DNA of 64,000 bases from Dendrocalamus latiflorus (Eukaryota > Streptophyta > Magnoliopsida > Poales > Poaceae), in assembly GCA_017311315.1 (NCBI GenBank), contig CM029647.1, positions 4,968,576-5,032,575 on the forward strand. Direction: 5' to 3'. The notes under the pieces are model-generated. The model was not told where the DNA came from. It saw only the letters and a program-made list of their open reading frames with translations, and did not search any database. Made by a program: the position numbers and the translations under genes. The stretch's first letter is position 1, and each line of letters opens with the position of its first letter. Below, piece after piece: positions 48,591 through 59,828 of this stretch.

Positions 48591-49921
48591 TAGGGATGGC
48601 AATCGGGCGCGGCGGGTACGGGTAGTGCTCGCCCATACCCGTACCCGCGACCCATTTTTCGCCCACGGGCATACCCGTACCCGCCCACAGGTAAACAACC
48701 CCGCCCATACCCGTCGCCCGCGGGCATACCCGTTTACCCGCGAACTGAGTACATCACATATTCACATTCAAACATGCTACAGCAAAACAGTTTTAGAGAA
48801 ACCAAGCATTAGAAAATTCGGAGTCATCTCAGGAGCCTAGTAAATCAAAGTGAAATTCTGAAATATCAGCAATACCATCTCTTCTAGCACAAATCAGAGT
48901 TACCCAGTACAATTAACATCCAGTTTATAGTGCATACTACAGATAACACTTAACACCATCAAAACTACATAAGCCACCTAGTGCATACTACACTTAACAC
49001 CTACAAAATTGTTCTATAATGCCTAGCCAACCTAGGAGATGCATAATCCGTAGCACCTGTCATACAAGTAAACACCAAAATCAGCATAACAAATTATCAC
49101 TTAAAACAAAAGGATGGCGGCAGTCGAGGGGCTCCTTCTTGGACGAGCAGTTGAGGGGCTCGTCGGCGCGGGTGAGGATGGCGGCGTGGTCGGGCGGCAA
49201 GAAGCAGTCCCAAACGGCGTCGGAGTTGGTGGTGGCCTTGAAGGCCGCTGATACGGCGGACGAGTGGCAGGCGTCGGCCGGCGACATCATCGAGATGGTG
49301 TACGCCACGCACTCCTCCGACAGCCGGTAGATCGACGCTTCTTATAATGCGAGGCGAAGGCAGGGAGCGGGAAGGGAGGGGACGAATATGATGGAGAGAA
49401 GCTTAAGGGCTAAGGCTCACCTGCCTCCAAGAAGGAGCTCTTCTCACGCCTCTGTGACGGCAACCGGGGGGGGGGGGGGGCAGATCGGAGGGCGGTGGTG
49501 GGAGGGGGGCGGCGGCTCGGCAGGTGGGGGCGGCGGCAGATCGGAGGACGGCGGCGAGTGGGGGCGGCGGCAGATCGGAGTAGGAGACGGGTGCGGGACT
49601 GCGGGGTGTCTGGGTGAGGAACTGAGGACCGAGAGACTTCTTGGAGTGGGAGTTGAATGGGTGGCGGCGGCTGGGAGTGGGGAGTAAGTCGGGTTGAATG
49701 GAGAGTTGGAGACTGGAGTTAGGGTTATGGTTTGTTAGTGGGAGGGTAAACGGGTAAGACAGGTACGGGTAGAGCTTGCCCATACCCGTACCCGTTTACC
49801 CGATGGGCAGAGAATTCCCCCCCATTTTCATACCCGTGGGTAGAAAATGCATCCCATACCCAGCTCCATTAGGGTATTTACCCACGGGTACACGGGTAAA
49901 CGGGCACAATTGCCATCCCTA
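48591..49921 (-). mobile_element. hAT element with captured F-box fragment (TSD cccccagt)
   Basis: TIR TAGGGATGGCAAT at the left and ATTGCCATCCCTA at the right; the 8 bp duplication cccccagt lies at 48583-48590 and 49922-49929. Subterminal zones are built of (t)acccgtacccg and inverse words. No transposase; the inside carries a piece of a host gene. 1331 bp. Confidence 0.93.
49118..49330 (-). pseudogene. F-box PP2-B-like gene fragment
   Basis: The minus strand reads RLSEECVAYTISMMSPADAC, then HSSAVSAAFKATTNSDAVWD, CFLPPDHAAILTRADE and SSKKE. This is the F-box region of grass phloem-protein-2-B-like F-box proteins (pattern LPE..VA..IS..SP.DAC..SAVS.AF....DSDAVW..FLPPD). The rest of the gene is absent. 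It was presumably picked up by the hAT element around it. Confidence 0.75.
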
Positions 49922-50039
49922 CCCCCAGTCCCCCCTTCCATCGACATCTTTCACGAAGCCACGGTCATCCCCAGATTCCCCACAACCACAACCCATCAGC
50001 CATCACAGAGCAGAGACCAGTGAGAGGGAGTTGAGGGGA

Positions 50040-50880
50040 AGGAGGTATACTGGTCACCAGAGCTCGGACGAGTGGACGACGGCCGCAGGAGGAGGAGCGG
50101 TGTAGCCAGAGCCGAGGGCGACATCCCGCGCGAAGACGCCTGGTGATAGCAGCTCAAAGAGCGAGCCATCGATGACGAACTCGTCGTCGGCGCCCCAGTC
50201 GCCGCCCGACCATCCGCCGCTAGTGGGCTCACTCTTGGAGTAGTCAAGATCGCCGTCGCTCGGAGCAACTGCAGTTCGTGTGCACCCGCGCTGAGTCCCG
50301 GTCCGCCGACCAGACCCATCGGAGTACACCGAGGGAGGAAGGGGCGCCGGGTGAGGAGGGAGGTGGCCAGGGGAGGTCGGGGAAGGAGGGGGCGCCGGGG
50401 GAGGAGGAGGCGGCCGAGGGATGTCGGGGGAGGAGGGAGGCGGCCAGGGGAGGAGGGGGCGCTAGTGGAGGAGGGGGCAACAGGGAGATCGGGTGAGGAG
50501 GAAGGTGGCCGGGGGAGGAGGGGGAGCGGGAGAGGAGGGAGGTGGCCGGGGAAGGAGGGGACGGCTGAGGAGGAGGGGCGGTGGGGGGAGAGGGGGCGGC
50601 GGGGAGGAGGGAGGCGACCTGGGTGCCAGGCCACCGGGGGAGGTCGGGAGGCGCAACGCGCGCGACCGGGATGTGGGGACGGGCATGGGGCGAGTGGGAG
50701 ACGAAGGCGGAGAGCTAGAGATGATGGGTGCGCCGCGCGCGTGAGAGAGAGAGGGTCACTGGGGGGAACTAAGGACAGCCGGACGGGGGAAAAGTAGAGG
50801 AGGCGTTGGGAGTTGGGAAAGATGATTGATTCCTTTGTGTTGAGAGTACATTGAGTGACAATAGTCACATAACGTTTAGA
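50040..50880. repeat. GC-rich leader of the outer hAT
   Basis: Purine-rich ggaggaggg(g)-type repeats (50330-50640) give long artificial ORFs on both strands. One minus-strand frame at 50330-50057 is less repetitive (SKSEPTSGGWSGGDW, DDEFVIDGSLFELLSPG) and might be a second captured gene piece; I do not recognise it. Confidence 0.45.
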
Positions 50881-51379
50881 TTGCTGAGGCAACGTTCAGG
50901 TTCGAGAGAGCAATGGCTCTTTTCTGATCTATATAAATTCGCTTAGATCTTCCATTTCTTCACAAACCGAGTCTTCTTATTTCTTACTTCTCATTTCACA
51001 AGCTCGTTTTCTGCATTTGTACTCCTCATTTATTCATTTATTACTTCTCATTTCACAAGCTCATTTCCTGCATTTGTACTCCTTATTTATTCACTAATCA
51101 CCATCCGTCCACCATGTTACCAAGGAATCGTAGTACCAAGGAGCTCTCAAGCAGTATATAGAGGAGTCGAAGCTCGAAAAGGGCAACAAGGCGACTTAGT
51201 GTAAGCTCCCGCCGTCGCTCCCCTTGTCCTCCTCCAGCTCTGATTCCCATTGATGCTCATTAGCTCTCGCCAAGCATGGGATACTACGGCATGGATGACC
51301 GTCATATGGATGGTACAGAGGGCTACGAGGAGTACCAGGGCGGAGACAATACAGCAAACGCAACAAGGAAAGATAAACT

Positions 51380-51831
51380 TGACATCACACTTATGGAAGA
51401 AGCTAAAGGGCAAGTCTACTTCTTCGTCCTCTCAGTCAAAAGCGCCCTCCAAGTGGAATTCTGTCTCGGAGTTGAACCACTATTTGAACCATGATTTTGC
51501 AAATATTGATCCTGATCTTACTGGTGGAGGCAAGATAGACTTACTCGAGTAGTGGAAGAACAACAAGCAGATATTTCCTGTGCTGTCACATTTCCCACGG
51601 GATGTTCTCCTGGTGTCAGTGTCCATTGTCTCTTCAGAAACGATGTTTAGTACGGTAAGAAGAATAATCGAAGAGAGAAGATCGTCCCTTACGCCCAGGA
51701 TGGAGGCAATCACATGCGCCAAAGACTAGGAATTTGCCAAAGAACGGCAATAGCATCAACTAGAGAATCCCAAAATTGTGCAGGCGTATGCTGACCTCGA
51801 ACGCATGAACGACCTAGACATTGATGAGTAG
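51380..51831 (+). pseudogene. hAT transposase C-terminal fossil (Ac-like)
   Basis: SELNHYLNHDFANIDPDLTG and GGKIDLLE, a TAG at 51550 where Trp is usual, WKNNKQIFPVLSHFPRDVLL, VSVSIVSSETMFSTVRRIIE, ERRSSLTPRMEAITCAKD, a TAG, EFAKERQ, a TAG, and a final TAG at 51829. This is the hAT dimerisation region of RICESLEEPER-type proteins. At least three internal stops; the zinc finger and catalytic part are missing. Confidence 0.85.
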
Positions 51832-52372
51832 ATACTATGTTCGTATGTTGTTATAGTTAGTATATACATATATTGTCACTGTACTATTTTCCTTACTCGG
51901 GGAACCTCACTCTAGAGCGTAAGGTTTTTATCGAGACAGTAATATTTTATTTTAAAATATCAAAGAAACGTCATTGTGTGCCCTTGTTTTTATGCAATTG
52001 ATTCAATTTCAACTAGTTTTTAACGAGGTGGGTACGAGAGAAAGGAAGATGACTACCGTCGCCATCATTGTCGCTGCTGCCTTCGTGTATAGTTACTTCA
52101 GGCTGGGTTTGGGCTGGCACGGTACGAACGCTGGCACAATGGACTTTAGGCTGTGCTTAGGCCTAATCGGAGGCGAGGCGAGCCGATATGGCACAGTACG
52201 GTAAGATGACTGAATTGAGCCGGCAGGCACGACATGAAACACAATAGATTCGGACCGTGCTACTGGGCGAATGGGAGCCCGCGACGTCGCCCCGGCCCCA
52301 CCCTTCGTTTCTCCTCCCCTCCGCTGGTCAATTCCCACTCGCACTCGCACGCCATGTCATCTCCCTCTCGCC

Positions 52373-52378
52373 CACGTG
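52373..52378. promoter_or_regulatory. G-box (CACGTG) upstream of BBX
   Basis: CACGTG 293 bp before the BBX ATG. In Arabidopsis, BBX22-class genes are HY5 targets and HY5 binds G-boxes; the link here is inference. No clear TATA box is seen; a CT-rich leader (52565-52600) precedes the start. Confidence 0.45.
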
Positions 52379-52670
52379 TGCATCTCGTCTTCCCCCCCGC
52401 GTCGTCCATAATAATATCTCGCACAGTCCCACCCACCTCACCTCCCAACCGCGCGCGACACGGCGCCCCCCGTCTGTATCTGCGCCTGAGCGCGCCACCA
52501 ACCGGCCGGTACCCGACAAGACCGCACCGCTTCCTCGTTTCTCCTTCTATCCGTAACGCCATCCCAATCCCATCCTCTACTCCTCTCCTTCCTCCTTCCC
52601 GGCCGCCGTACGGTGATGACCGTGTCGTGAGCGAGGGGTGATCGCTCGTTTGGGGTTTCTCGATCGATCG

Positions 52671-54543
52671 ATGAAGGTGCTCTGCTCCGCGTGCGAGGCG
52701 GCCGAGGCGCGCGTGCTCTGCTGCGCCGACGAGGCCGCCCTCTGCGCGCGCTGCGACCGCGGCGTGCACGCCGCCAACCCCCTTGCTGGCAAGCACCACC
52801 GCCTGCCCCTCCTCTCCCCCGCCTCCGCCGCGACCACCGTGTCGGCGCCAAAGTGCGACATATGCCAGGTATTATTATGCTTGGTTTAGTTGGTGTCACC
52901 TCTCGAAAATCTTGGTAAAAAGAGGATTTTTTTCCCGGGTGATCTGACGAGTCCTCTGTTCCTGGGCTCCTGGCTGCTCTTCTTCTTGCCGCCCGCCAGG
53001 AGTACCACGCCTACTTCTTCTGCGTCGAGGACCGCGCGCTGCTCTGCCGGAGCTGCGACGTCGCCGTGCACACCGCCAACGCCTTCGTCTCCGCGCACCG
53101 GAGGTTCCTGCTCACCGGCGTCCAGGTCGGCCTCGAGCCCGACGACCAGGAACCGGAGCCGACGCAGCCGCCCAACGCCTCGGCAGCACCTCCCCTGCAA
53201 CCACCGCCGTGCCCCAAGAAGAGCAGCCCGACTCCTCTCTACAGCGACGACGACATCGATTGGGCTTGCGGCCCGGACGTCGGCATTACCGGGAACTTGC
53301 CCGACTGGTCGGTCGTCGACGAGCAGTTCAGCTCCCTGGAGTTAAGGCCGGCGGAGCCGATGGTGAGCAAAACCCCGCCGAAGAGTGCGGCAGTGTTCGG
53401 CGGCCTGGGTGGCGTCGCCGGGAGCATGCCCGACTGGCCGCTGGATGAGTTCTTCGGCTTTGCCGAGTTCAACGCCGGCTTCAGGTTCACCGAGAATGGC
53501 ACGTCCAAGGTTAGTATTAATCTCATCCTGAGCACCGCAGTTCACAAATTTCGGTATCTTGTTGAATCGGTAAAGTTGGTACTTAAAATTGATTTTGTTC
53601 CTTAATAAAATAGATTAACTGGTAACACTGAACGGTGGTAGTAATAGTAATAGATAGGTCTCCTAGCAGTAGCACACACCTTCTGTTAGTAATTTTGGTT
53701 TTAGCTAAGCCAGGATTTTAGTACATGTTTGGAACACTGATCGGTAATTTTGGTGCTCAATATCAAAAGAAGCAATTTAGATGATCTGCTGTGTAAGGTT
53801 TCACAGTAAGTGCAAATTTAGGACCGATCGTATTCACTTCTAAAAGTTGTTTTTCTATAATGTCTAACTTTTATCTTTTAAGACATGATTTACTAGTTGA
53901 TTGTAAGTACATTATAGTAACTTTATGTATATAAATTAAAATCACACACTAATATCTCTCCATAAATTTATCTAGAGTTGTTACAATTTATACGATAAAA
54001 CTATAGCGAAAAGCCAAGGATAGAAGGTCCAGGTTTATCATAGGTTTGTAACGTAAGCTTCATTGATTTAACCGGCAAGTTTCCAGAAAGTGACACAACA
54101 CACAAGCCCTTTGACAATTGGCATGTTTCTGATCACCAAAAAAATGTATCTGAACGATCAATCTCATAACAGCTTACTCCTGTAGCAAGCTTGTCCAGTC
54201 ATCTAACAATGGCACATCCATTGACTTGCAGACCGACAGCGCGAAGCTCGGGGACACCGACGGCTCGCCGAACCGCCGTTCCTCCTCCTCCGACGTCGCC
54301 GCCACCCAGAACGCCCAGGACTTCTTCGGCCAGGTGCCAGAGGCCCACTGGTCCGTGCCGGAGCTCCCGTCGCCGCCCACCGCCTCAGGCCTCCACTGGC
54401 AAGGGGACCCGCATTACGGCGCCGCCACCACCGACACCGCTGTGTTCGTGCCGGACATATGCTCCCCGCAGAACCCCTTCCGGTGCTTCCCCACCGCCGG
54501 CCTGCCGCAGCCGGCGCACCTGAAGCGCCGGAGGAGATGTTAG
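52671..54543 (+). CDS. BBX22: Double B-box zinc finger protein, BBX22/LZF1 type
   Basis: Exons 52671-52868, 53000-53509 and 54232-54543, GT..AG, all in phase 0, give 339 aa. B-box 1 (residues 5-47) starts CSACEAAEARVLCCADEAAL. B-box 2 (62-104) spans the first splice site: CDICQ / EYHAYFFCVEDRALLC..CDVAVHTANAF. The tail has two GxxPDW-type acidic motifs (GNLPDWSVVDE and GSMPDWPLDEFFGF), SPPTASGLHW, the Val-Pro motif VFVPDI (307-312) that in this class docks to COP1, and a basic end LKRRRRC. No CCT domain, so structure group IV. These proteins are nuclear cofactors in light signalling. Tail motifs favour BBX22 over BBX24/25; the rice-style name is not assigned. The ATG is the first in frame before B-box 1. 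Confidence 0.92.
53822..54005. repeat. MITE-like repeat in BBX intron 2
   Basis: gaccgatcgtattcacttct through tttgtt-less A/T text to acaatttatacgataaaac; related to 44975-45150. It enlarges the 722 bp intron without touching splice sites. Confidence 0.45.
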
Positions 54544-55350
54544 CACGGCAACAATGAGAAGAAATCGTTTGCCATCGATCAGGTAGTTCCCGCACGAGTG
54601 ATGAGTCGTGCAGGCTTGCAAGATACCAACGTAACTTGGTATGTGTGCTAGTACTAGCTAGCTAGGCAGGTTGTGCTTGAGAGTTGGGTCTGATTAATTA
54701 GGGTGTGTGTGTAACGTTGCTTGTGTAATTGTGTTAGCTCCTCGGGCTGTCGAAACAAAAAAGAAAGTACTAAAAAGGAAAAAAAATAAAACGGTGAAAA
54801 TGAATGACATGGCATTGGAACGGACGTTTGCTTTGCTTTGATTGTGCTACGGGTGTTCTTTTCACCGTGATCTGTTGGGCTGTCACGAGGATAATTATGT
54901 GATGTACCACCCCGACCTGAAAGCGCTGTGCGTTTCCTTGCTAACTGTTGTTGTTGCTAGTTGAGGCGTCGAGCTCTGCTTCGCACTAATTGATCTGACT
55001 TTTTTTTGGTTTGCGGCGATAATTGCTCTGACTTTGCAAGTGACGGCAAGTACTACACACTGCATTAGCGCTGTGATTGAAGCAAATGCTAGTGGTACTT
55101 GGTCATTTGGCTCTGCAAGCGGCGCCACGTGCTACGATAATTTAGCTGTACACTTTGCTTCGAAGTCAAAATTCCCACTAGCTAAGAGAGAGAAGTTTCT
55201 TCTCGTGAGATTTTTTTAAGTACAATGCGGACACATAAGTCAACACATCACACTTAACATTACTCACATATGTAATGCGCTTTCTCACTAAATGTGTATG
55301 TTATGCTATTGACCAAACAGTAAAGTAGAAGAGTAGTGCAATAGTTGTGA
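54544..55350 (+). other. BBX 3' UTR and downstream DNA
   Basis: Likely 3' UTR up to about 54800, with A-rich text (aaaaaataaaacgg) near 54780. No gene seen. Confidence 0.4.
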
Positions 55351-56177
55351 TGGATGAACAATGCTTGCCCCCTCACCATGTTCAGGGTGTGCATATATTT
55401 CTCATGAGGCACAATTACAATCTTGCATATACCGTATTGAGCCTTACCATTCCTAACAGGCCGTATGGGCTCAGGTGGGGGCCGCCCCCACTACATGAGC
55501 CTCTCATGGTAAAGGGCTTCTCACGGGCTGAAACCATGACACCGAGCCCTTTGGCCCCCTCCGTCCCTATGGCCTGTGATGCATTCGGTGTTGGGTGGTA
55601 CGGGACGAAGTGATGACGTTGCCTGCCCAAAGTCATACCGCCTCTCGGCCGTAGTGGGTCATGCGGCGGAATTTTGCTGCATGTCGTACGTTGACAGTTG
55701 GAGTTTGACCGTGGTCGTGTGTCCGTTCGCGACGTTGTGGGACATGTGCGCGCGCGCAGTTGGTGGGTTGTGTAGTGTCAGTTTCCGTCGGTTGGGCTTC
55801 CCGATCGTGGGTCAGCCGAACAGGCTTTAAAACCGCGGTCGTCGTCGCGTCGCTGTCCTTCATGCTTGACTACTTGTGAGAACACTGCTTTTCCACCACT
55901 GCTCCCGTGTGCACTACTGCCGTATATGCCGCTCGTTGCCGCCATCGTGGTTCTTCCTTTCGCCGACCCCATTTGGTAGGCGGTTCCGTGAGAGGTCGAG
56001 CTGAAAGCCCGCCGTCGTTTGCCGCTCACCGTTGTGTGGAGAATTGTAGCAGAAAATGGCCCGAGGTGATGATCGCTCTCACCGGCCGAGCGATGGCGCG
56101 TCGTTAAGCTGCGGCGGCTCTTTTAGCCAGCGGAGCTTGTCAGCGACGGAGATGGAGTATGAACTGGTGGGGCGCGA
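55351..56177. other. No gene supported
   Basis: Moderately GC-rich; short ORFs on both strands without known domains. A small hairpin gtgggggcc/gcccccac lies at about 55477-55493. Confidence 0.35.
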
Positions 56178-56338
56178 CCTCTCACTGGCGAACAAGCGGT
56201 GGAGTGCGGCGAGGAAGCTTCCCTTCATGCAAAAGCGACTGGACGGTCTCCTCGGTCACCAGGCTTTGCCCCAGCACGTTCGAGCAGATGCCATTGAGCT
56301 TCCTCGCCGCACTCCACCGCTTGTTCGCCAGTGAGAGG
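56178..56338. repeat. Perfect 42 bp-arm inverted repeat
   Basis: 56178-56219 (cctctcactggcgaacaagc ... gaggaagct) is the exact inverse of 56297-56338; the loop is 77 bp. No target duplication seen. It lies just outside the giant palindrome. Confidence 0.95.
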
Positions 56339-56356
56339 GTAGACGAACCACGTTGC

Positions 56357-56400
56357 GATTCTGTAGTGCAAAGCGAACGATTCTGTAGTGCAAAGCGAAC
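56357..56400. repeat. Two 22 bp units at the palindrome edge
   Basis: gattctgtagtgcaaagcga plus ac, twice in tandem. The same 22-mer occurs inverted in the palindrome spacer (59801-59822), and variants occur in both inner arm ends. Confidence 0.95.
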
Positions 56401-57299
56401 GATTTCCTTGATTTCTACACCGGGCTAACCTCGATCTACTTGATTTCCTTCCATTTTTATGCTAATTTTATTTTGATTTACCTTACACATGGTGCATGCG
56501 ATGGTGGTGAGAGGCTGGTTGTTGAGTCGTCGTGACGGTACTTGGGAGCTCACATGCGCGAGGGAGCATGCGGCTTGCCAAGGGCATACTGTAGCCATCT
56601 GCGAGCCCGCTGCCATGAGCCGGTGATGCTTGACCATCGCGGCCCTACCCGGACGAGGTGAGAGCTAGCCTCTCCTCTCCTATTTACTACTGCTACTCTA
56701 CTCAGCCAGTAAGGCCTTTGTGCTATGCTGTGTTGGTGCATGTGCTATGGGGGGACAAGAAAGGGATAGATGGGGTGAGCTACTTGGCTTGGTCGGGTTG
56801 GAAATGGAAAGGCGATGATGATGGCAATGGTGGAAGTGGTGCTCCCCACGTGCTCCCAGTTGGTTGGCCTTCTTCTTCTCTGGTCCCTGTCGGTCGTGGC
56901 TGGTTCTTGGAGATTCTTGGCTCCTAGGTCGTCGTGGTTGCGGTCCTCTCCCCTTCGGTCTTCCCTAACTCCTTTGGCTGCCTTCTCCCCCTCCCTGGAT
57001 CCTCTCTCTTTGTCTCTTGCTCTCGGCTTCAATGGAATGGTTTGGGGAAGAGAGGTGGGAAATGGGATGGAGAGCGAGCAAAATGGCGATTGCAGGAATG
57101 GCTTCTCCCTCTGTGATGGTGGCTTGGTTAAGAAGGGATGTGGCACGGCCTCTCCCTCTATGGCTTGGTTCGATCTTATCCTTGGCTCCCTCTCTTGCTA
57201 CTGTGCAATGGGTAAAAATAGGGTGACCCTCATGGACCGAAGGTCCTTAGGGTGGTCTCAGCACTGTGGTTTGGCTTTCTACTGTTTGAGGTAATGTTG

Positions 57300-57900
57300 G
57301 TAAAATTTAAAGTGGGTGTTGGTTCAGTTTGTTGTCGAATGATGTGGCCCAGTAAAGCGAGAGGTATCCGTTAGCCCCGTACGGTCCTGGTATCTCGATG
57401 AGCGCTAAGATTTCAGTATTCTAAAGCCGAACGGGTTCTGACGACTACTTCTTTCTATTTTTATTTTCCCTTGGATTGTTTCAATTCTGGGTTTTGGGCT
57501 ATCTAAACAATGCAGGGTTTTTGGCGGTGACTTACTCACAGTGACTACGGATTCAACTAGACAACCGGAAACACAACTACAAGTGTATGTATACAAAATG
57601 AAATATAATATGATGAATGATGTAATCTTGTAATTTTAGTTTCTACACTTATGCAATTGTTGTAATTATTTCAGTTCTGACTGTAATACTTGTGCTCTGT
57701 GTATAATCAAATGTTGTAATATTTTTAATTTGCTTGCACTGAGTCATAATTACTGTGATATAATTAAATACGTTGTAATTATTCTATTTATTTCTTAATT
57801 ATTTTCAATTAAGTTAATTACACTGCTTACTTTAATTAAGAGTGCCGTTTGTTTCACAGGTCCAATTAGAGCTAATGATCGAACATTCCGACAAGGCCTG
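57300..57900. other. Left arm, middle part
   Basis: AT-rich, no gene. The ORFs in the arms (for example 56815-57294, mirrored at 62571-63050) lack known domains and recur only because the arm is duplicated. Confidence 0.45.
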
Positions 57901-58374
57901 GCTGGGTGCATAATTGGATCATCTGCTTGCTTTTATTGGGCAGTATCCAACTTCCATCGATAAACAGAGCGATAACCGATCGACTCAATGTCTCCTCCCA
58001 TCCCCCCAACCTGTTCCTCACTGCAGTACCCAGTAAGTTCGCCAGAAATGGTCACTCCAATGGCTTGCTAACCACAAATTCGCTAAATTATGGCACCAGG
58101 CACCTTCCCTAATCGATTTCCTCTGCAGCTACGCTAACAAAAAAGCATGGGACATGATCGCAGTAGATTGGTAGCTATCTCGGCTCAAGCTTGGCGCCTC
58201 CTTAAACCCTGCTCAAGCCCCGCCATAGATTACCCGCTACTCACAACGAACACCGCATGCTAATCCGAAAAATAGTGGGCGCGCATAAGAGCTAAACGGA
58301 ACCCCCAATCTCGCAGATAGCTTCGCTTGCTAGCAACTCAGAGCCGCAAACTAAGGAAGGCGAAACCAACCGAG

Positions 58375-58600
58375 GCTAGGACTTACTGACGAGGGAACTA
58401 CCACTCCTGGCGGATCTCCGGCGGCGGGGCGAATGAGGCGGAGGTGGAGTGGCGTGGTCCCGACCGGAGGAGCCTGAGGCTGGCAGCCGGTGATGTCAAG
58501 GGAGGGCGCTTCGCAGGAGGCGGCCTGCGAAGAGCGGCGGGCTTCTGCACAGTGCCGAGGATCTGAAGAGGAAGCAAGCGCTTTGACCAGACCGGTTAAT
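58375..58600 (-). promoter_or_regulatory. GC-rich leader-like segment, left arm
   Basis: Read outward (minus strand), a GC-rich block with short CT runs ends in ctcgtcag followed by taagtcctagcctcgg, which looks like a 5' UTR exon with a splice donor. No coding exon could be identified further out. Its mirror copy is at 61265-61490. Confidence 0.35.
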
Positions 58601-58635
58601 ATCGGGAAGAACTACACTTTACCCCCCTCGATTTA

Positions 58636-59014
58636 GGCCCTGTTTGGATCCCATGATCTAAAATTTAGTTATCTAAAGTTTTGAACTAAACTTTAGTTGG
58701 CTAAACTTTAGCCACTAAACTTTAGTCGAAGGTCCTGTTTGGATCCTGTACTAATGGATAGGACTAAAGTTTCAAAAAGACCATACTACATCTCCTCGTT
58801 TCGTGCGTCAGCCATTAAATGAGAGGTGAGAGACCAATATGCATACGTAAACACGTCTTTGTGCCTAAGAACCCAAAACTTTAGACCACTTTAGTTCACT
58901 TTGGTGGACTAATGGTCTAAAGTGTTTTTTAGGGTTAGCTAAAGTTTAGATCTAACTTTAGACCACCTGTTTGGAGACTTTAGATCTAAACTTTGGATGG
59001 ATCCAAACAGAGCC
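58636..59014. mobile_element. PIF/Harbinger-like MITE, left arm copy
   Basis: TIR GGCCCTGTTTGGATCC and inverse GGCTCTGTTTGGATCC; TTA on both sides (58633-58635 and 59015-59017). 379 bp; contains many ctaaa(c/g)tttag words. It predates the palindrome because the right arm has it too. Confidence 0.8.
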
Positions 59015-59732
59015 TTATCCCCACAGAACCTCTTAACTATTAAAACCGAATCGAATCAACCTCTCGTCTTAAGCCGTCCATTTTGGATGATGTGGAGTCC
59101 ACGCGTACAGGGTTTGCTGATGCTGTCATACCCTATAGTTTGCAAAAAGATCCCTCCAAAGATAAAAATTACATAATAACCCTTAAAGCACACAAAGAAG
59201 GCTCAAAATAAAGAAAAAAATTATAAACAAGCACTTACATATTTCTATCGTTGCTCCTCTTGCCATGGACGCCTAGACCTAAGACCAGTAGGCTGGATCA
59301 ACAAAGGAAGAATAGCCTCCTTGGAGTGGAGGTTGAAAAGAAGAGCCGAGGATCGGCGACGAATTCCTTCAGTGATGCACTCGACAAGGTCCCCTTGAGC
59401 CGTAGCTTGGAACATTTGATGATTTGATCTTCATTCCCAGTGACTTGAGAATCTGCAAGGGCTTGTTTATGATTTTTCTTTATTCTAAGCCCTCTTTGTA
59501 TGCTTCAAGGGCTACTATGTAATTCCTTATCTTCAGAGGAACCCTTTTATAAACTATCGGGTATGACACACCAGTGAAACCTATACACATGGATGCCATG
59601 TTATCAAAAACTAGAGTGATTTAGGACGAGGGGGTGATTTGATCTGGTTTCGATAGTTTAGGAGTGCAAAGCGAACGATTCTGTAGTTGAAGGTGTTATG
59701 CGAACTTTAGGCATAAGTTAAGAGGGGCAAAA

Positions 59733-59828
59733 TGGACTTCTTTCTAATGCCTAAAGTTCGCATAACACCTTCAACTACAGAATCGTTCAACTACAGAATC
59801 GTTCGCTTTGCACTACAGAATCGTTCGC
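59733..59828. other. Palindrome spacer
   Basis: 96 bp made largely of ctacagaatcgttcg(ctttgca) units, that is, the same short words as both arm ends, in shuffled order. It is unlike a simple loop. Confidence 0.85.

Larger units (their letters stand above)
48279..52270 (+). mobile_element. Decayed Ac-like hAT element
   Basis: The left part starts near TAGAGCTGGGAG and is full of gcacggcc(c/t)-type subterminal words (48290-48580). Related words (gctggcacggtacgaac, tatggcacagtacgg, accgtgctactgggc) reappear at 52095-52270. Between them are a transposase fossil (51380-51831) and a GC-rich segment. The right terminus and TSD cannot be fixed. A complete hAT element is nested inside at 48591-49921. 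It ends some 400 bp before the BBX start codon. Confidence 0.6.

Noticed and set aside
49996..50892. 298 aa minus-strand ORF
   Set aside because: Mostly Pro/Ser/Leu low-complexity sequence from purine-rich repeats inside a hAT element.
56815..57294. 159 aa ORF, repeated at 62571-63050
   Set aside because: Identical because the arms are duplicated, not because of selection; no domain, and GC-rich leader-like composition.
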